Positions 22,195 through 35,029 of a DNA stretch of 64,000 bases are shown piece by piece. This DNA is from Stenogyne calaminthoides (taxonomy: Eukaryota > Streptophyta > Magnoliopsida > Lamiales > Lamiaceae), in the NCBI GenBank assembly GCA_037126765.1, contig JBBCBC010000019.1:31828222-31892221 (forward strand), in the 5' to 3' direction. How positions within the stretch are numbered: the stretch's first letter is position 1; each line of letters begins with the position of its first letter. Position numbers and translations under genes: made by a program. Below the pieces are notes generated by a model. It was given only the letters and a program-made list of their open reading frames with translations, was not told the origin of the DNA and did not search any database.

Positions 22195-23560
22195 TAACGA
22201 TTGCGAACTTTTAAAAGGATTTCGCAGCTGTTCTTTTTGCCAGGTCTGAAGAAGGATGTGGAGGCTTTTGTCCGTGTGTGCGATACTTGCCAACGTACAA
22301 AACACGAGAGTCGAGCATCGGCTGGTCTCTTATCCCCTCTACCCATTCCAGAACAGATTTGGGTTGATATTTCCATGGATTTCTTACGGGACTTCCTCGC
22401 TCTAAAGGCAAGGACGTGATAATGGTGGTGGTTGATCGCCTATCTAAGTATGCTCACTTTATCGCCCTAAGTCATCCATATTCAGCTAAGGAGGTAGCGG
22501 ATCTGTTCGTACGTCACATTGTCCGGTTACATGGAGTTCCTCATTCAATCGTTTCGGACCGCGGTCGTGTCTTTATTAGTGCTTTCTGGCGTGAGTTTTT
22601 CAAACTACAAGGCACGCATCTCAAGATGAGTTCCGCCTACCATCCCCAAACCGATGGCCAGACGGAAGTTGTGAATCGATGCCTTGAACAGTATTTACGT
22701 TGCTTCACTCATCAGAAACTGAAGGTTTGGGAAATGTACTTGGCGTGGGCCGAGTATTGGTATAACACGACTTATCACCGGAGCATCGCAATGACTCCCT
22801 TGAAGCGGTGTATGGTCGGGCAACAGTGCCTATTCCATTTCATGAAGTTGGCTCGACCGTGGTGCATGAGGTCGATGTACAACTACAAAACTGGGATGCT
22901 CTGCTTTTTGAGCTTCATTTCAATTTGGAGGGAGCCCAGAACCGTATGAAGCAATATGCGGATAGCACTCGACGTACAGAGGAGTTTGCGGTGGATGATT
23001 GGGTGTACCTCAAGTTGCAGCCATATCGCCAATAGTCTCTTTTCAAGCGAATTAATCAAAAGTTGGCGAGCAAATTCTATGGTCCATTCCGGGTACTAGA
23101 ACGCATCGGAAGTGTAGCATATCGGCTGGACTTGCCGTTAGACGCCCGGATTCATCCAGTCTTCCACGTCTCACTGCTGCGGAGATGGATTGGTGACGCG
23201 GATGTTGCTCGTCAGACTCGTCCGCCTTATTCCAGTGATGGGATGCCCTTGTTCGAGCCAACTGAGGTGCTCAGTACCGTTGGAAGAAATGTGGTTGTGG
23301 GTGCATTCGAGAAGCGCTTGTGCACTGGAAGGATATGGGCATTGAGGATGCCACTTGGGAAGCTGTGGAGGAATTACGAGTCCGTTTTTCGAGCCTTAAC
23401 CTTGAGGACAAGGTTCTTCTTAAAGTGGGGGATGATGATGGAACCATACAATTACCCGATCGGTTTGGCAAGACTTATTTTAGGCGTGGCAAGAAGAAAG
23501 TTGACGCAAGAGATGGATGAAGATTTGTTGAAGATTTATTTCCTTATTTATGTTTCTTAA
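22195..23560 (+). pseudogene. Chromovirus (Ty3/gypsy) integrase-chromodomain fragment
   Basis: It begins inside the integrase zinc finger (LPGLKKDVEAFVRVCDTCQ). Next come IWVDISMDFL, then MVVVDRLSKYAHFIAL with the first catalytic Asp near 22430. IVSDRGRVF holds the second Asp, and YHPQTDGQTEVVNRCLEQYL the catalytic Glu. Downstream are RIHPVFHVSLLRRW (about 23140-23185) and the chromodomain VHWKDMGIEDATWE (about 23318-23360), which marks a chromovirus. Frame changes near 22416, 22810, 23035 and 23315 disable it. No LTR was recognised after it. Confidence 0.88.
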
Positions 23561-24656
23561 TTCTGCAATTTATTTTTTCCTTATTTTTGGTTTCTTATTT
23601 TTACGTATGTTTTGGCCCATGGGCTGTGTAGTGGCCAAACTATTTAGGCATAGGGTTTTGTGATCTTTGGATTATGTGTATTTTTTTTAGATTAAGAACT
23701 TTGCAGCGTTTTTGCTGTGTGCTAGTAAATTGCGTGCACTCATTCGGAATTTCTAGCTTTCTCGCAAGAAGTTTCATCAGTAAACAAGTTGCATGATAAT
23801 AAAATACATTATGAAGTGCACGGTACACCTAATGCATACAAGATTAGCCTAAAATTTAAGGTAATAGTTCTATTTGTCGATTTTAACGGTTTTTAATCGA
23901 ATTGTCTCAAAATATAAGAAAGAAAAGTTGCAGATGAAAATTGGATCGTAGAATAATATGTGTTTGCTCATATAATGTATTGTATTAAAAAATGAAAAAT
24001 AATGTAAATTGCATGTTTTATATTGTATTATATTAATGCTCCCTCCGTCCCAGAAGATTTAACACATTTTTCTTTTTGGTCTGTTCCATAAGACTTTGCA
24101 CACCCAAAAATGGACACTTATTATTCTTACAATACACATTTATTACCCTTCATATACACTTACTACCCCAAATATATAAAATAATGAAATCCATTAAATT
24201 AAATGTATATATATCCAAATTCAATTAATGTGCTCAAATTATTTTCGATTGTTTTTCATGCTTTAAGTCAAAATAAGAATTTCATTTAAGAATAAATTTT
24301 GAGTGGGTCTCTCATGTATCATTATACATTTTAAAGTTATGCAACTTATTAAATTGAAAAATGTAATTTATTTATATTATTTTTATATTAATAGTTACAC
24401 GGCTCAGTATAAATAAATTGCATTTTTCACCCCTTAAAAAAATTGCACTTTTCGATAAAATAAATTGCATGATTTTAAAATGCACTCTGAGTGAACTGAT
24501 AGACAGAAAACGAAAATGACCTAATAATAAGGATGGGAGAAATTCAATAGCAGATAAAGAGCCATTAAATTAGCATCACAACAATCCAATTTAACGAGGA
24601 TAAGAAATCATCACACGCCTACAATTCTCAATACCACACTTTTCAAAACTCACTGA
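23561..24656. other. AT-rich intergenic DNA with one Stowaway-type end
   Basis: I see no gene here. A 'ctccctccgtccca' block at about 24040 is typical of one terminus of a Stowaway/mariner MITE. The matching right terminus is absent, so it is a truncated copy. Confidence 0.55.
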
Positions 24657-24774
24657 GGGCGTGTTTTGAAATACTTAAAATAACTTCTAAAAGAACTTAT
24701 TTTTAAAGCTCTCTCTCACAGCTTTTGAAAATAAGTGTTTCTAAAAATTATTTTAAATATTTCAAAACACACCC
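24657..24774. mobile_element. 118-bp foldback MITE, Harbinger-like
   Basis: The ends GGGCGTGTTTTGAAATA and TATTTCAAAACACACCC are inverted repeats. The inner parts also pair (aagaacttatttttaaa / ttttgaaaataagtg). TGA on the left and TAA on the right are a near-match to the three-base TAA duplication of PIF/Harbinger elements. Confidence 0.7.
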
Positions 24775-24777
24775 TAA

Positions 24778-25660
24778 GGCCCCGTTTGGTTCGCGGGATT
24801 GATTGGGATAGACTACGATTAAGATTTTAATCCCACCTAATCTACAGTTTGGTTTGTGGATGAGGGTCTATGATATGCTTCAAGCCCGGGTAAAAAATAT
24901 ATCAAATCCATCCATGGAGGGATATGTCAATCTCATGTGAAAGGTGGGATAGAACATATCCCAAGTGCAAAATTATAAATTGTCATTCTATTGTTTGAAT
25001 AGATTCACAAGAATGAAGTGTGTTGTTTCAATTCAATTTCAAGGTGTTTATGACATTTCAATAGGTATCTCATCTATTCCCTCAATCTAATCCTACAATT
25101 CAAACACATATCTTGGTTCAACAAATCTAGCCAAATCAATTCAATCTTACTCAATCTCACTCAATCCTATCACACCTGAATTACAATTGTAGAAACTATT
25201 AGTAAAATTTAAACCAAATTAATCGAATTGATCAATTAATATTCCAGCTGAATTTGCTCCATTTGCTGGTTTTCATCAAATTGTGTACACGCGTTACCAT
25301 AAAAAACGGCACATTACATTTCATACTTACTTCATTTTCATCTTCATGTTACATGTTTACCATAAACAATGTTTGATTATTAGCATCACGTTTTGTCATT
25401 ATTGCAGGAAACTCGTTTTTGCACATTTTAGAAATACATTGGAATTACACGGAGCAATTTATTGCATTGAAACTTGTGACTTGTTACATCAAATCATGCA
25501 ATTATATTTTATGAATATAAGTTGCATATTTTGGTATAACAAATCGTAAATTTCAGCGCAACAAATTGTAAAATTTTAAAACACACTATAGAGTGCACAG
25601 TACATCCAGTGCACATGAAATCCACTTTTTATTTATATTTTCTTCTAATCAGGTAACGCT
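24778..25660. other. Intergenic DNA, probable old DNA transposon end
   Basis: It opens with 'ggccccgtttggttcg', a common terminus of plant hAT or Harbinger MITEs, but I could not find the partner end. The rest is AT-rich with no supported gene. Confidence 0.4.
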
Positions 25661-25668
25661 ACATAATA

Positions 25669-25937
25669 CTTTCTTTGTCCCACTATAATTGTCTCGTTTT
25701 CCTTTTATGGATGTTCCACTATAATTTTCTCATTCCATAAATAAAAAAAAGTAATTCTACAATCCATAATTTTTATCCTCACTTTTCACACAATATTACA
25801 AAAAATATCACTCACTACTCCACATACTTTTTTTTTCTCCCAATATCCAAAATTATTCTTCATTTTTATTATTTTATTATTATTTCTTAAACAAAACAAC
25901 AATAAAAAACGGGACAATTACATCGGGACGGAAGGAG
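25669..25937. mobile_element. Stowaway (Tc1/mariner) MITE, 269 bp
   Basis: The terminal inverted repeats read ACTTTCTTTGTCCCACTA and the reverse complement of the right end (ATCGGGACGGAAGGAGT). The element is flanked by TA on both sides, the mariner target site. The interior is AT-rich and non-coding. It lies about 330 bp upstream of the ABCG31 start codon. Confidence 0.85.
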
Positions 25938-26172
25938 TATTATAAATATGATAAAAATTCATACAAGACGATCTCATGTACCAGACGAGCGAGATAACGT
26001 ATACTATCATGTATGCATAATTCCGTGAGGAGGGAGAACACATATTGAAGCATATATGGAGCAATTTCGTCAAAATTCAAAATTCGCGGTTTGTTAGCGC
26101 TCGCAGTCGTCGTAGCCAACCTCGCTAAAAATAGCCTTTTTCAGATTCCTCTCTAACTAACTCTCACACACT

Positions 26173-26178
26173 CACGTG
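26173..26178. promoter_or_regulatory. G-box / ABRE-core hexamer CACGTG
   Basis: A palindromic CACGTG lies 88 bp before the ABCG31 start codon. bZIP and bHLH factors, including ABA-responsive ones, bind this core. A single hexamer is weak evidence, and it may lie inside the 5' UTR. Confidence 0.35.
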
Positions 26179-26265
26179 AATCACAGAATTACACGCCTTC
26201 CCTTCTGATTATAACATTCCCCGAAACCTCATTTCTGCAACATTGTGCAAAAACACATACATTGA

Positions 26266-29200
26266 ATGGCCGCCTCAAATGGAAGCGAATATTTCGAGCT
26301 CGACGTCGAGTTCGAGGCGGACGCCACGTTCTCGCGGCCGTCCAACGCCGAGTTCGTCGCGCGCGACGAGGAGGAGCTCCGATGGGCGGCGATCGAGCGC
26401 CTCCCGTCGCAGCAGCGGTCGAACATCGCTTTTGTGACGCGCTCCGCCGACGAATCAGGCGACGGCGGGGATAGCACAGACACAGTCGACGTTCGGAAGC
26501 TCGATCGGGTTAATCGCGAGCTTGTTGTTAGGAGAGCCCTAGATACCACCGAACAGGACAATTTTAAACTCCTTTCTGGGATCAAACAGCGTCTCGATAG
26601 GTAATCGATCATCTACGACGTCTACATACGAAATGCTTGTGTATTTATTCAATTAAATTGATGATTTGAATATATTGATATGAACCGAATTAGTGTATTG
26701 TGTGATTTGTTGTGTTAATATGTTTTGAATTACTGTAAATGTAGTGTTGGTTTGGAGATTCCGAAAGTTGAGGTTCGATTTGAGAACCTACAAATCACTG
26801 CCCATGTGAAAATGGGTTCCAGAGCTCTGCCTACTTTGGTGAATTATTCTCGTGACATGATTGAGGTAAAGCATATTGAACCACTCAAATTTTCATTTAC
26901 TTTGAATTTGAACGCACTGATTTTTTTGTTTGTTTGTTTGTTTATGCAGCATTTACTTTCTAAACTGAGAATACTTCGCCCAAATAGACATTTATTGGTC
27001 ATACTCAACAACATCAGTGGTGTGGTGAAACCAGGAAGGTGAGATTAATACTAACTCACCAAATGATACTTATATATGTGCCTGATTTCACTATAAAAGA
27101 AGAATAACAAAGCGTCTTCTTTGTTACCCCATTCTGGAAATTATTAATTCACCAGATATGGTTATATAGTTTTGATCAACATTTTGAAAACTTGGAATTT
27201 AATGTTTTCACGTGTAGTTAATTGAATTAAAATATTCTATTAATATAAGTAAATGATCAAAGTTTGCTGAGAAACACTATATCTATTTTACGTATGGTAT
27301 AAGACATTTTCCTATTCATATTTGGTAGGCTGCCTAAGTTTTTGAAAACTGAAAATTTAATATTATCACATCTAGTTAATTGAATTAAAATACAACAATT
27401 AACACATGTTCTGGTTATACTTATATTCTGAGCAGCAAGGATATTTGGTAATTTTCTGTGTTTTTTCCTTAAAAAAATTAGTAGAACACCATTCACTTGG
27501 TAGCAAAAGGAACTAGGCAACGTGTACATCATATATGTGTTTATGGTTGCATAGTGGTGTGGCATGTGTATTTGTTTGTGAAGTGAAATATAAATTGATC
27601 AAGGCTTCTTACAGACAGTAGTTAAAATAATTCAGCAACGATTATAACGTAGTTTATGTTCGTATTGCTTGCAATTACAACATGTCTATTAAAAGCCGTT
27701 CTAATTGTTTGTTGCTAGGATGACACTGCTTTTGGGGCCCCCAGGTTCTGGAAAGTCTACATTACTTCTAGCTCTTGCAGGGAAACTCCAAAACGACTTA
27801 AAGGTTAGTATAAGCTGGTGAATAAATAATCACACATAAATCTCGATTGCATTTATTTTCTATTTTTGTTGCATGGATGAAACCAAACTGCAGAAAAAGT
27901 GGCCCTCAAGCTGATAAGTTCCCATGACTAATAACACAATGTATCTGAAAGCTATTTAAGCGTTCGCCTGTAGTGCTTTATGTGAATTCCTTTTATACAT
28001 TACCTTCCACTTCCAGACAGAGGCACAGAGCTGATTTAATCAATTATCTGTTTTCATGTTAATCTTTTTTGTTTCAGAAAAGTGGGACTATCACATACAA
28101 CGGTCACGAGTTTGATGATTTCTTTGTTCAAAGAGCTTCTGCTTATACAAGCCAGACGGATAATCACATTGCAGAGCTAACGGTTAGGGAAACACTAGAT
28201 TTTGCTGCTAGATGTCAAGGCTCGAGTGAAGGCTTTTCTGGTACATATATATATATATATATATGGATTGCTATCATAAATTCCTTGTTTCTGCTAACTT
28301 CTTATTTTTTTAGATATTTTTATTTTAAAGCAATAACTAAAAATGTTGGAGAATGAGTTTCTGAAAATTAAAAACACAATAAAATCTCAATCAAGAACGG
28401 CTTTTAAGAAGAAAAGGTGTTCAATTGATATTTCCACAAACCATGGGAATTACAGAAGTGCGTATAAGTTATTATTTTCCTTACAAATACAAATTGCACT
28501 CAATAAAGCTGCATAAGCAAGCTGCGGCCTTGTTAAGTTGAGTCTAGGTGAGGAAACATAATCTGTCACTGGGAAACCTAAATTAGCTTCAGAGTGCTTG
28601 CAGTTAAGATATCAAATGTTGTCAAAAAGTATATGATCCCCGACTAGCACCAAAGCAGTAATACATTTTGCTCCTTACTTTGTGTTTGTTTTCTAGATTG
28701 AGACCTAGAAAGATAGGATTTTTTATTGAATCAAAGGATTGAAGAAATCAGTTGATAATCTGGTAGGTCCGGCCAAATTGATAGAGTAAAGGTAGATATG
28801 AAAATAAAAGAAAAACTGGGAATAATAATTTTATTAAGAAAAGATGAAGGAGATTACAAACTCGGGAAAACAATCTCGTCTAAGCAAATCAGCCCAGCCA
28901 AAGACCAAATTCAATATGAGTTCTGGATAACCCTCTCCATCTATCCAATCCCCTATCTTATTTGGAAAGGTAGACTAATCCATCAAATCAATCCCTAAAT
29001 CAGTTATAGTGATTCTCTTCAACTTTCCTTCTACATGAGTAAACCACAAGGGAAGTAGCTTGACTAGCTCTATCATTAGTAATGCATTTTGATTAGGATT
29101 TAGGACTGAAAATTCAATATGAATTCATACACATTAAACATAATGTGACAGGATATATGAAGGATCTTACCTGTCTCGAGAAGGAAAAAAACATACGTCC

Positions 29201-32200
29201 CCGGCCAGAGATAGATGCTTATATGAAGGTGATTCTTTTTTCAACACACCTAAGATTTTTTATTGCTAGTTCTTTCCATTCCATTTTTCAATACATAACG
29301 AAAAAAATTTCAGGCATCATCTGTTGGGGGTAAAAGGCACAGTGTCTCAACTGACTACTATTTGAAAGTTCTTGGTTTGGATGTTTGTTCTGATACACTA
29401 GTTGGCAATGAGATGCTCAGGGGTGTTTCAGGGGGACAAAAGAAGAGAGTCACTACAGGTCATCACCCCCCCCCCCTCTCCCTCTCTGTACCTAATGTGA
29501 ATGTCGCTCTCTCTTATCAATATATTGAATATTTGTCTGCTTAATACGTACAGGAGAGATGGTAGTTGGGCCTCGGAAAACACTTTTTATGGATGAAATA
29601 TCTACAGGGCTTGATAGCTCTACCACATTCCAAATTGTGAAATGTATAAGGAATTTTGTTCATCTCATGGAAGGGACAGTACTTATGGCTCTTCTTCAGC
29701 CTGCTCCAGAGACTTTTGATCTTTTTGATGATCTCATATTACTTTCTGAAGGATACCTTGTATATCAAGGGCCTCGTGCTGATGTTGTTCGGTTTTTTGA
29801 GTCAATTGGTTTTCGCTTGCCACCTCGTAAGAATGTTGCTGATTTTCTGCAAGAGGTAAACCTTGCTAATTGAGATCCTCTATTTCGCTATTTGTAAATC
29901 ACTTCCTATTCTGAATGATGTTACAAGATTTTAACCTTTACTATGTCTATATAGGTAACATCAAGAAAGGATCAGGCTCAGTACTGGGGTGATCATTCCA
30001 AACCATATGAGTATGTTCCAGTTTCAAAGATAGCTGAAGAGTTTAGGAATTCAACATATGGTCAAAACCTAGCCTCGGTTCTCTCTAATCCATATGATAA
30101 ATCTAAAAATCACCCTTCAACTCTGCCCAAAACAAAGTTTGCCGTTCCAAGAATGGAGTTATTTAAAGCTTGTTTCAACAGGGAGTTACTTCTGATGAAG
30201 AGACATAGTTTTATATACATATTTAAGACAGCTCAGGTACTTCTCACCTTTCTTGGCAATTAGCTGACATTATTACCAGCCCAGAAATATAGGTCTGATG
30301 CTTTTCTTTCCTTAAAAATATATGCAGGTTGTTTTTGTAGGGGTTGTTACATGTACAATGTTTCTCCATACAAGACTACATCCCACTAGTGTGGCATATG
30401 GAGAACTTTATCTTGCATGTTTGTTCTTTGGGTTGGTGCATATGATGTTCAATGGATTTTCCGAGCTACCACTTATGATTTTCCGTCTTCCCGTGTTTTA
30501 CAAGCAACGAGATAATAATTTCCATCCTGCGTGGGCATGGTCTCTCCCGAGTTTCATACTCCGTGTGCCTTACTCCATAGTTGAAGCTGTTGTGTGGTCT
30601 TCCGTTGTATACTATACTGTAGGATTTGCTCCTGGAGGTGGAAGGTTTTTTTCTAAAGACTTTCCCGTTAGTTAGGCAAGGACTTTTCCGTTTATTAAAG
30701 CTTAATATGTCACATTAAACGTTTTAGGTTCTTCCGGTATATATTTCTGCTCTTTTCCGTGCACCAAATGTCCTTGGGACTGTTCAGAACAATGGCTTCT
30801 TTAGCAAGAGATATGATCATTGCTAATACATTTGGCTCAGCTGCATTATTCATAATATTTTTGATGGGTGGATTTATTCTACCAAAAGGTAAGCATTGTT
30901 TGCCATCATAAATAATTACTCATTGATTATACTCAATGACAATCCTTCTATCTCAGATTTGATTAAACCATGGTGGACATGGGCTTTCTGGGTGTCTCCA
31001 CTGTCCTATGGGCAACGCGCCATTTCTGTTAACGAGTTTACTGATACAAGATGGACGGAGGTGAGATCTTGGAACGATTTGATCCGTTGTAGTATCCAAA
31101 TAAAAACTCAGTGATGTATATTTTCTGCTTGATCATAATTTTCTGTTTTTGGAACTTGATTTTGCAGAGACCGGCTATGGGAAACACCAATCTTGGATAT
31201 GCAATTCTGCAGCTACATGGAATGCCCAATGATCCTTATTGGTATTGGCTTGGAATTGGTGTTCTACTAGCATATACTCTGTTTTTCAACATTACTGTGA
31301 CCGCCGCACTGGCTTTTCTTAATCGTATGTTCGATACTTTTGATTCCATTGAGGATTCTGAACTCAATTAATTAAATTGATTTGATTAATTTCACTCAAA
31401 GTTTTAACATCTCATATTCTATTTTACAGCTATTCAAAAACCGCAGACAATTATTCCACCTGAAGATGATCAAGAACAATCAGATACTGATGGTATATAA
31501 CTACAAAAGTATAATTCATTAATTTACATGCTATTAACCTTAAGCTGTCCTGAGTTATAGTAAACACTGATTTGGCAGGTGAGAATCGCACGATATCTGG
31601 TGGAATAAAAAAGAAAGGAATGATTCTACCATTTCAACCATTAACCATTACTTTCAATAAAGTCAACTATTTCGTTGACATGCCCAAGGTATTTTCTTTC
31701 AGCAACTTGATCTAAGAACATCTATGTTTCTTATTGCAAATTATAATCACACGGTATATGATTTTCCAGGAAATGAGTTCACGGGGTATACCAGAAACAA
31801 AGTTGCAACTCTTGTCCAATGTTAGTGGAGTATTCTCACCCGGTGTTCTCACAGCATTAATGGGGTCCAGTGGAGCAGGGAAAACCACGTTGATGGATGT
31901 TCTTGCCGGTAGGAAGACCAGCGGTTATATAGAAGGAGATATCAGAATCTCCGGTTACCCAAAGGAACAGAAAACTTTTGCCAGAATATCAGGATATGTT
32001 GAACAAAGCGACATACATTCCCCTCAACTGACAATTTTGGAGTCTCTAAAATTCTCCTCGTTTCTTCGGCTTCCTATGGAAGTCAACAACAATCAAAGAG
32101 AAGTAAGATTCTGTGAAACTTGACGGTTATTATTTTGTTTTGTTTTCTATAACGATGCATTTTTCAGGAGTTTGTTCAAGAGGTAATGCAATTAGTGGAA

Positions 32201-34996
32201 CTAGACTCTCTAAAGGATGCTTTGGTAGGCTTGCCAGGTAGTTCTGGTTTATCGACAGAACAGAGAAAACGTCTAACAATTGCAGTTGAGCTCGTTGCAA
32301 ACCCGTCGATTATTTTCATGGATGAACCGACATCGGGGCTTGATGCACGTGCAGCAGCGATTGTCATGCGGACAGTTCGTAACACAGTTGATACTGGACG
32401 AACTGTGGTGTGCACCATACATCAACCGAGCATTGAGATATTCGAAGCCTTCGATGAGGTTAATTCGATGTTCAAGTGTCAGAGTTATGCACACTTAATC
32501 CGAAAGTAAATTGGCTGATGGTGATAATAATATGCAGCTTCTCCTTATGAAACGAGGCGGGAGAATGATTTATGGTGGTAAGCTTGGTGAAGAATCACGT
32601 ACCTTGATCAACTATTTTCAGGTAAAGCTCTGGTCAATTAATAATCAAGAAATCTCTATATGGAATATGATTTTTTTTGTTTGGTTGCTCAGGGGATAAC
32701 TGGAGTCCATCGAATAAGTGAAGGTTATAACCCTGCTACTTGGATGCTTGAGATAAGCACACCTGCTGTTGAACAGAGAACTCATCAAGATTTTGCCGAG
32801 ATATATCAAAATTCGCAGCAGTTTCGGTAGTCCTTTATTACTGTTTACTTCCCGTTATTAGTGTGATTTTAGTCTTCTTATTATCTTTGATCTTCTGTTT
32901 ATAATAAGAGTCTTAATAAAATATTATTGGATTTTGAATTCAGGGATGTTGAAGCTTCAATACAGAGTCTTAGTGTTCCACCTGAAAACTCAGAGCCTCT
33001 TAGATTTAATTCAACATACTCTAGAAATGCAATGTCACAATTCAGAATATGTCTATGGAAGCAAAGGCTTGTGTATTGGAGGAGTCCATCGTACAATGCC
33101 GTGAGATTGTTCTTTACAACACTCAGCGCTCTTATTCTCGGCTCTGTATTTTGGGATATCGGGTCGAAAAGGTAATTTAGGAATGAAATGCAATGAAGTA
33201 GATTGTAGATACCTTATAAATCACATGTAGCCAAAAATTTGACAGCAGAAAGTCAGACCAGATCCTATGTTCTACACCGTTGATTGAGATGCAGTGAAGT
33301 AGATAATAGATACCTTATAAATGTTTTCTCCTTTTTAATATTTTCCCATAACATACAAATAGCTCAAGATCATTAAGCTAATAGTGCTCCAAAATGTATA
33401 TACAGGGATTCAACTCAAAATTTGTTTGTTGTGATGGGGGCTCTTTATGCTGCTGCACTGTTTCTTGGGGTCAACAATTCATCTTCTGTACAACCAGTAG
33501 TATCTATTGAGAGGACAGTTTTCTACAGAGAGAAAGCGGCCGGAATGTACTCCCCATTTCCTTTTGCATTTGCCCAGGTTACTCTCTCGATTCATTTAGA
33601 TGCTTAGCAGTTGACACTTGAATCTTATCTCTGCTCCTGTAACGCAATATGTGTCTTAACAATAACAAGCAACTTTCAGAAAATATATCACGGATCAAGT
33701 GTCGTGGTAATTACATTATCATAAAGGTTCATTAAGAAAATTTGCGTGTTTTGAGCAACTTGTGTAGTCTAATTCGATATGTCTGTGGGATAATATTCAA
33801 ACAAATTGTGCTAAAGAATGATCAATCTCAACTCCTGCAGGGCGCTGTCGAGATTCCCTACACTTTCTTGCAGACAATAATTTATGGTATCATTACATAC
33901 TTCATGATAAACTTCGAGAGGACAGCAGGTATGCATGCATTCCTTTTTAATTCTTGTTTTACTTTCTTAACTAATGTTTCCTTTCTTCTACTACATTTCA
34001 CTTATTTTGTATCTGTGCACAGTGGCTATTTGTTGTTGTTATTTACTGATTGTGATTGCTTAGTTAGAACTTAGAACATCAAGTAATGCTGCCTAGAGTT
34101 TTCCTATGGAGTCGAACAATATGTTCTTCTGAAATTAGCAAAGATGATACGGAAGTAGAATTACCTTAAAAATTCTTGATGAGAAGTCTTACGTGGCAAC
34201 TTCACATCATCGAACTCTTACTAAAATATGGCAGGTTTATTTGATTAATCAATAAAATGAATGAATTATGGGACAGTGAGCTGCAATTAGTGACCGCATT
34301 AATATTATATTTACTTTGAATTCTTGTAATGTGTTTAATGACCCAATTTTACGGCTCAGTCTGATTAATTAAGAACAGTATAAGATGCTGGTTAATTATG
34401 TTCTCACTCCGACATGAATTACACATACCGATTCTTTTTGTTAGATAACTTTAATTAATATTTAAAATTAACTGATTATCGTAGTTGACTACCCAGACAA
34501 GATGAGTAAAAGGAGGGGGGCGCCACCTTCTCAAACCACGAAACTTTGGGCTAAATTATGAGCTTGTTGAGCATTAATTTAAGCGTTAAATTCATATTAA
34601 TACACTATATTTAGATTTAATATCAATTTAATCGCGACTTTCACTATTTTTGTGTAAATTTATCACCTCTTAGTTGTTTCAATTTGGTATATGATTCAAA
34701 TTACGTTATGTTTTTTTACCACACATCAGACACTTCTCTTGCCTTCATGTGACGATTCGATACATGTAGAGTGATTTCTGATTAAAGCATTAATGCACAT
34801 TTATGCCTCGAAAAATTTATGCAGAAAATGCAATTTGTGTACTGAATTGAAACAACTAAAAAGGTGGAGAATTTATACAAAAATATTAAAAGTCGTGATT
34901 AAATTGAATTGAGCCTAAAGGTCGTCTTAATATGAAATTAACTCTTTTTTTAATTAATTTTATATTTTATCGTATTAAATATATTTTTTTGTATTG

Positions 34997-35029
<33 letters not shown>

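Noticed and set aside
26229..26612. 127-codon open frame antisense to ABCG31 exon 1
   Set aside because: It is the complement of a GC-rich coding exon and has no family resemblance.
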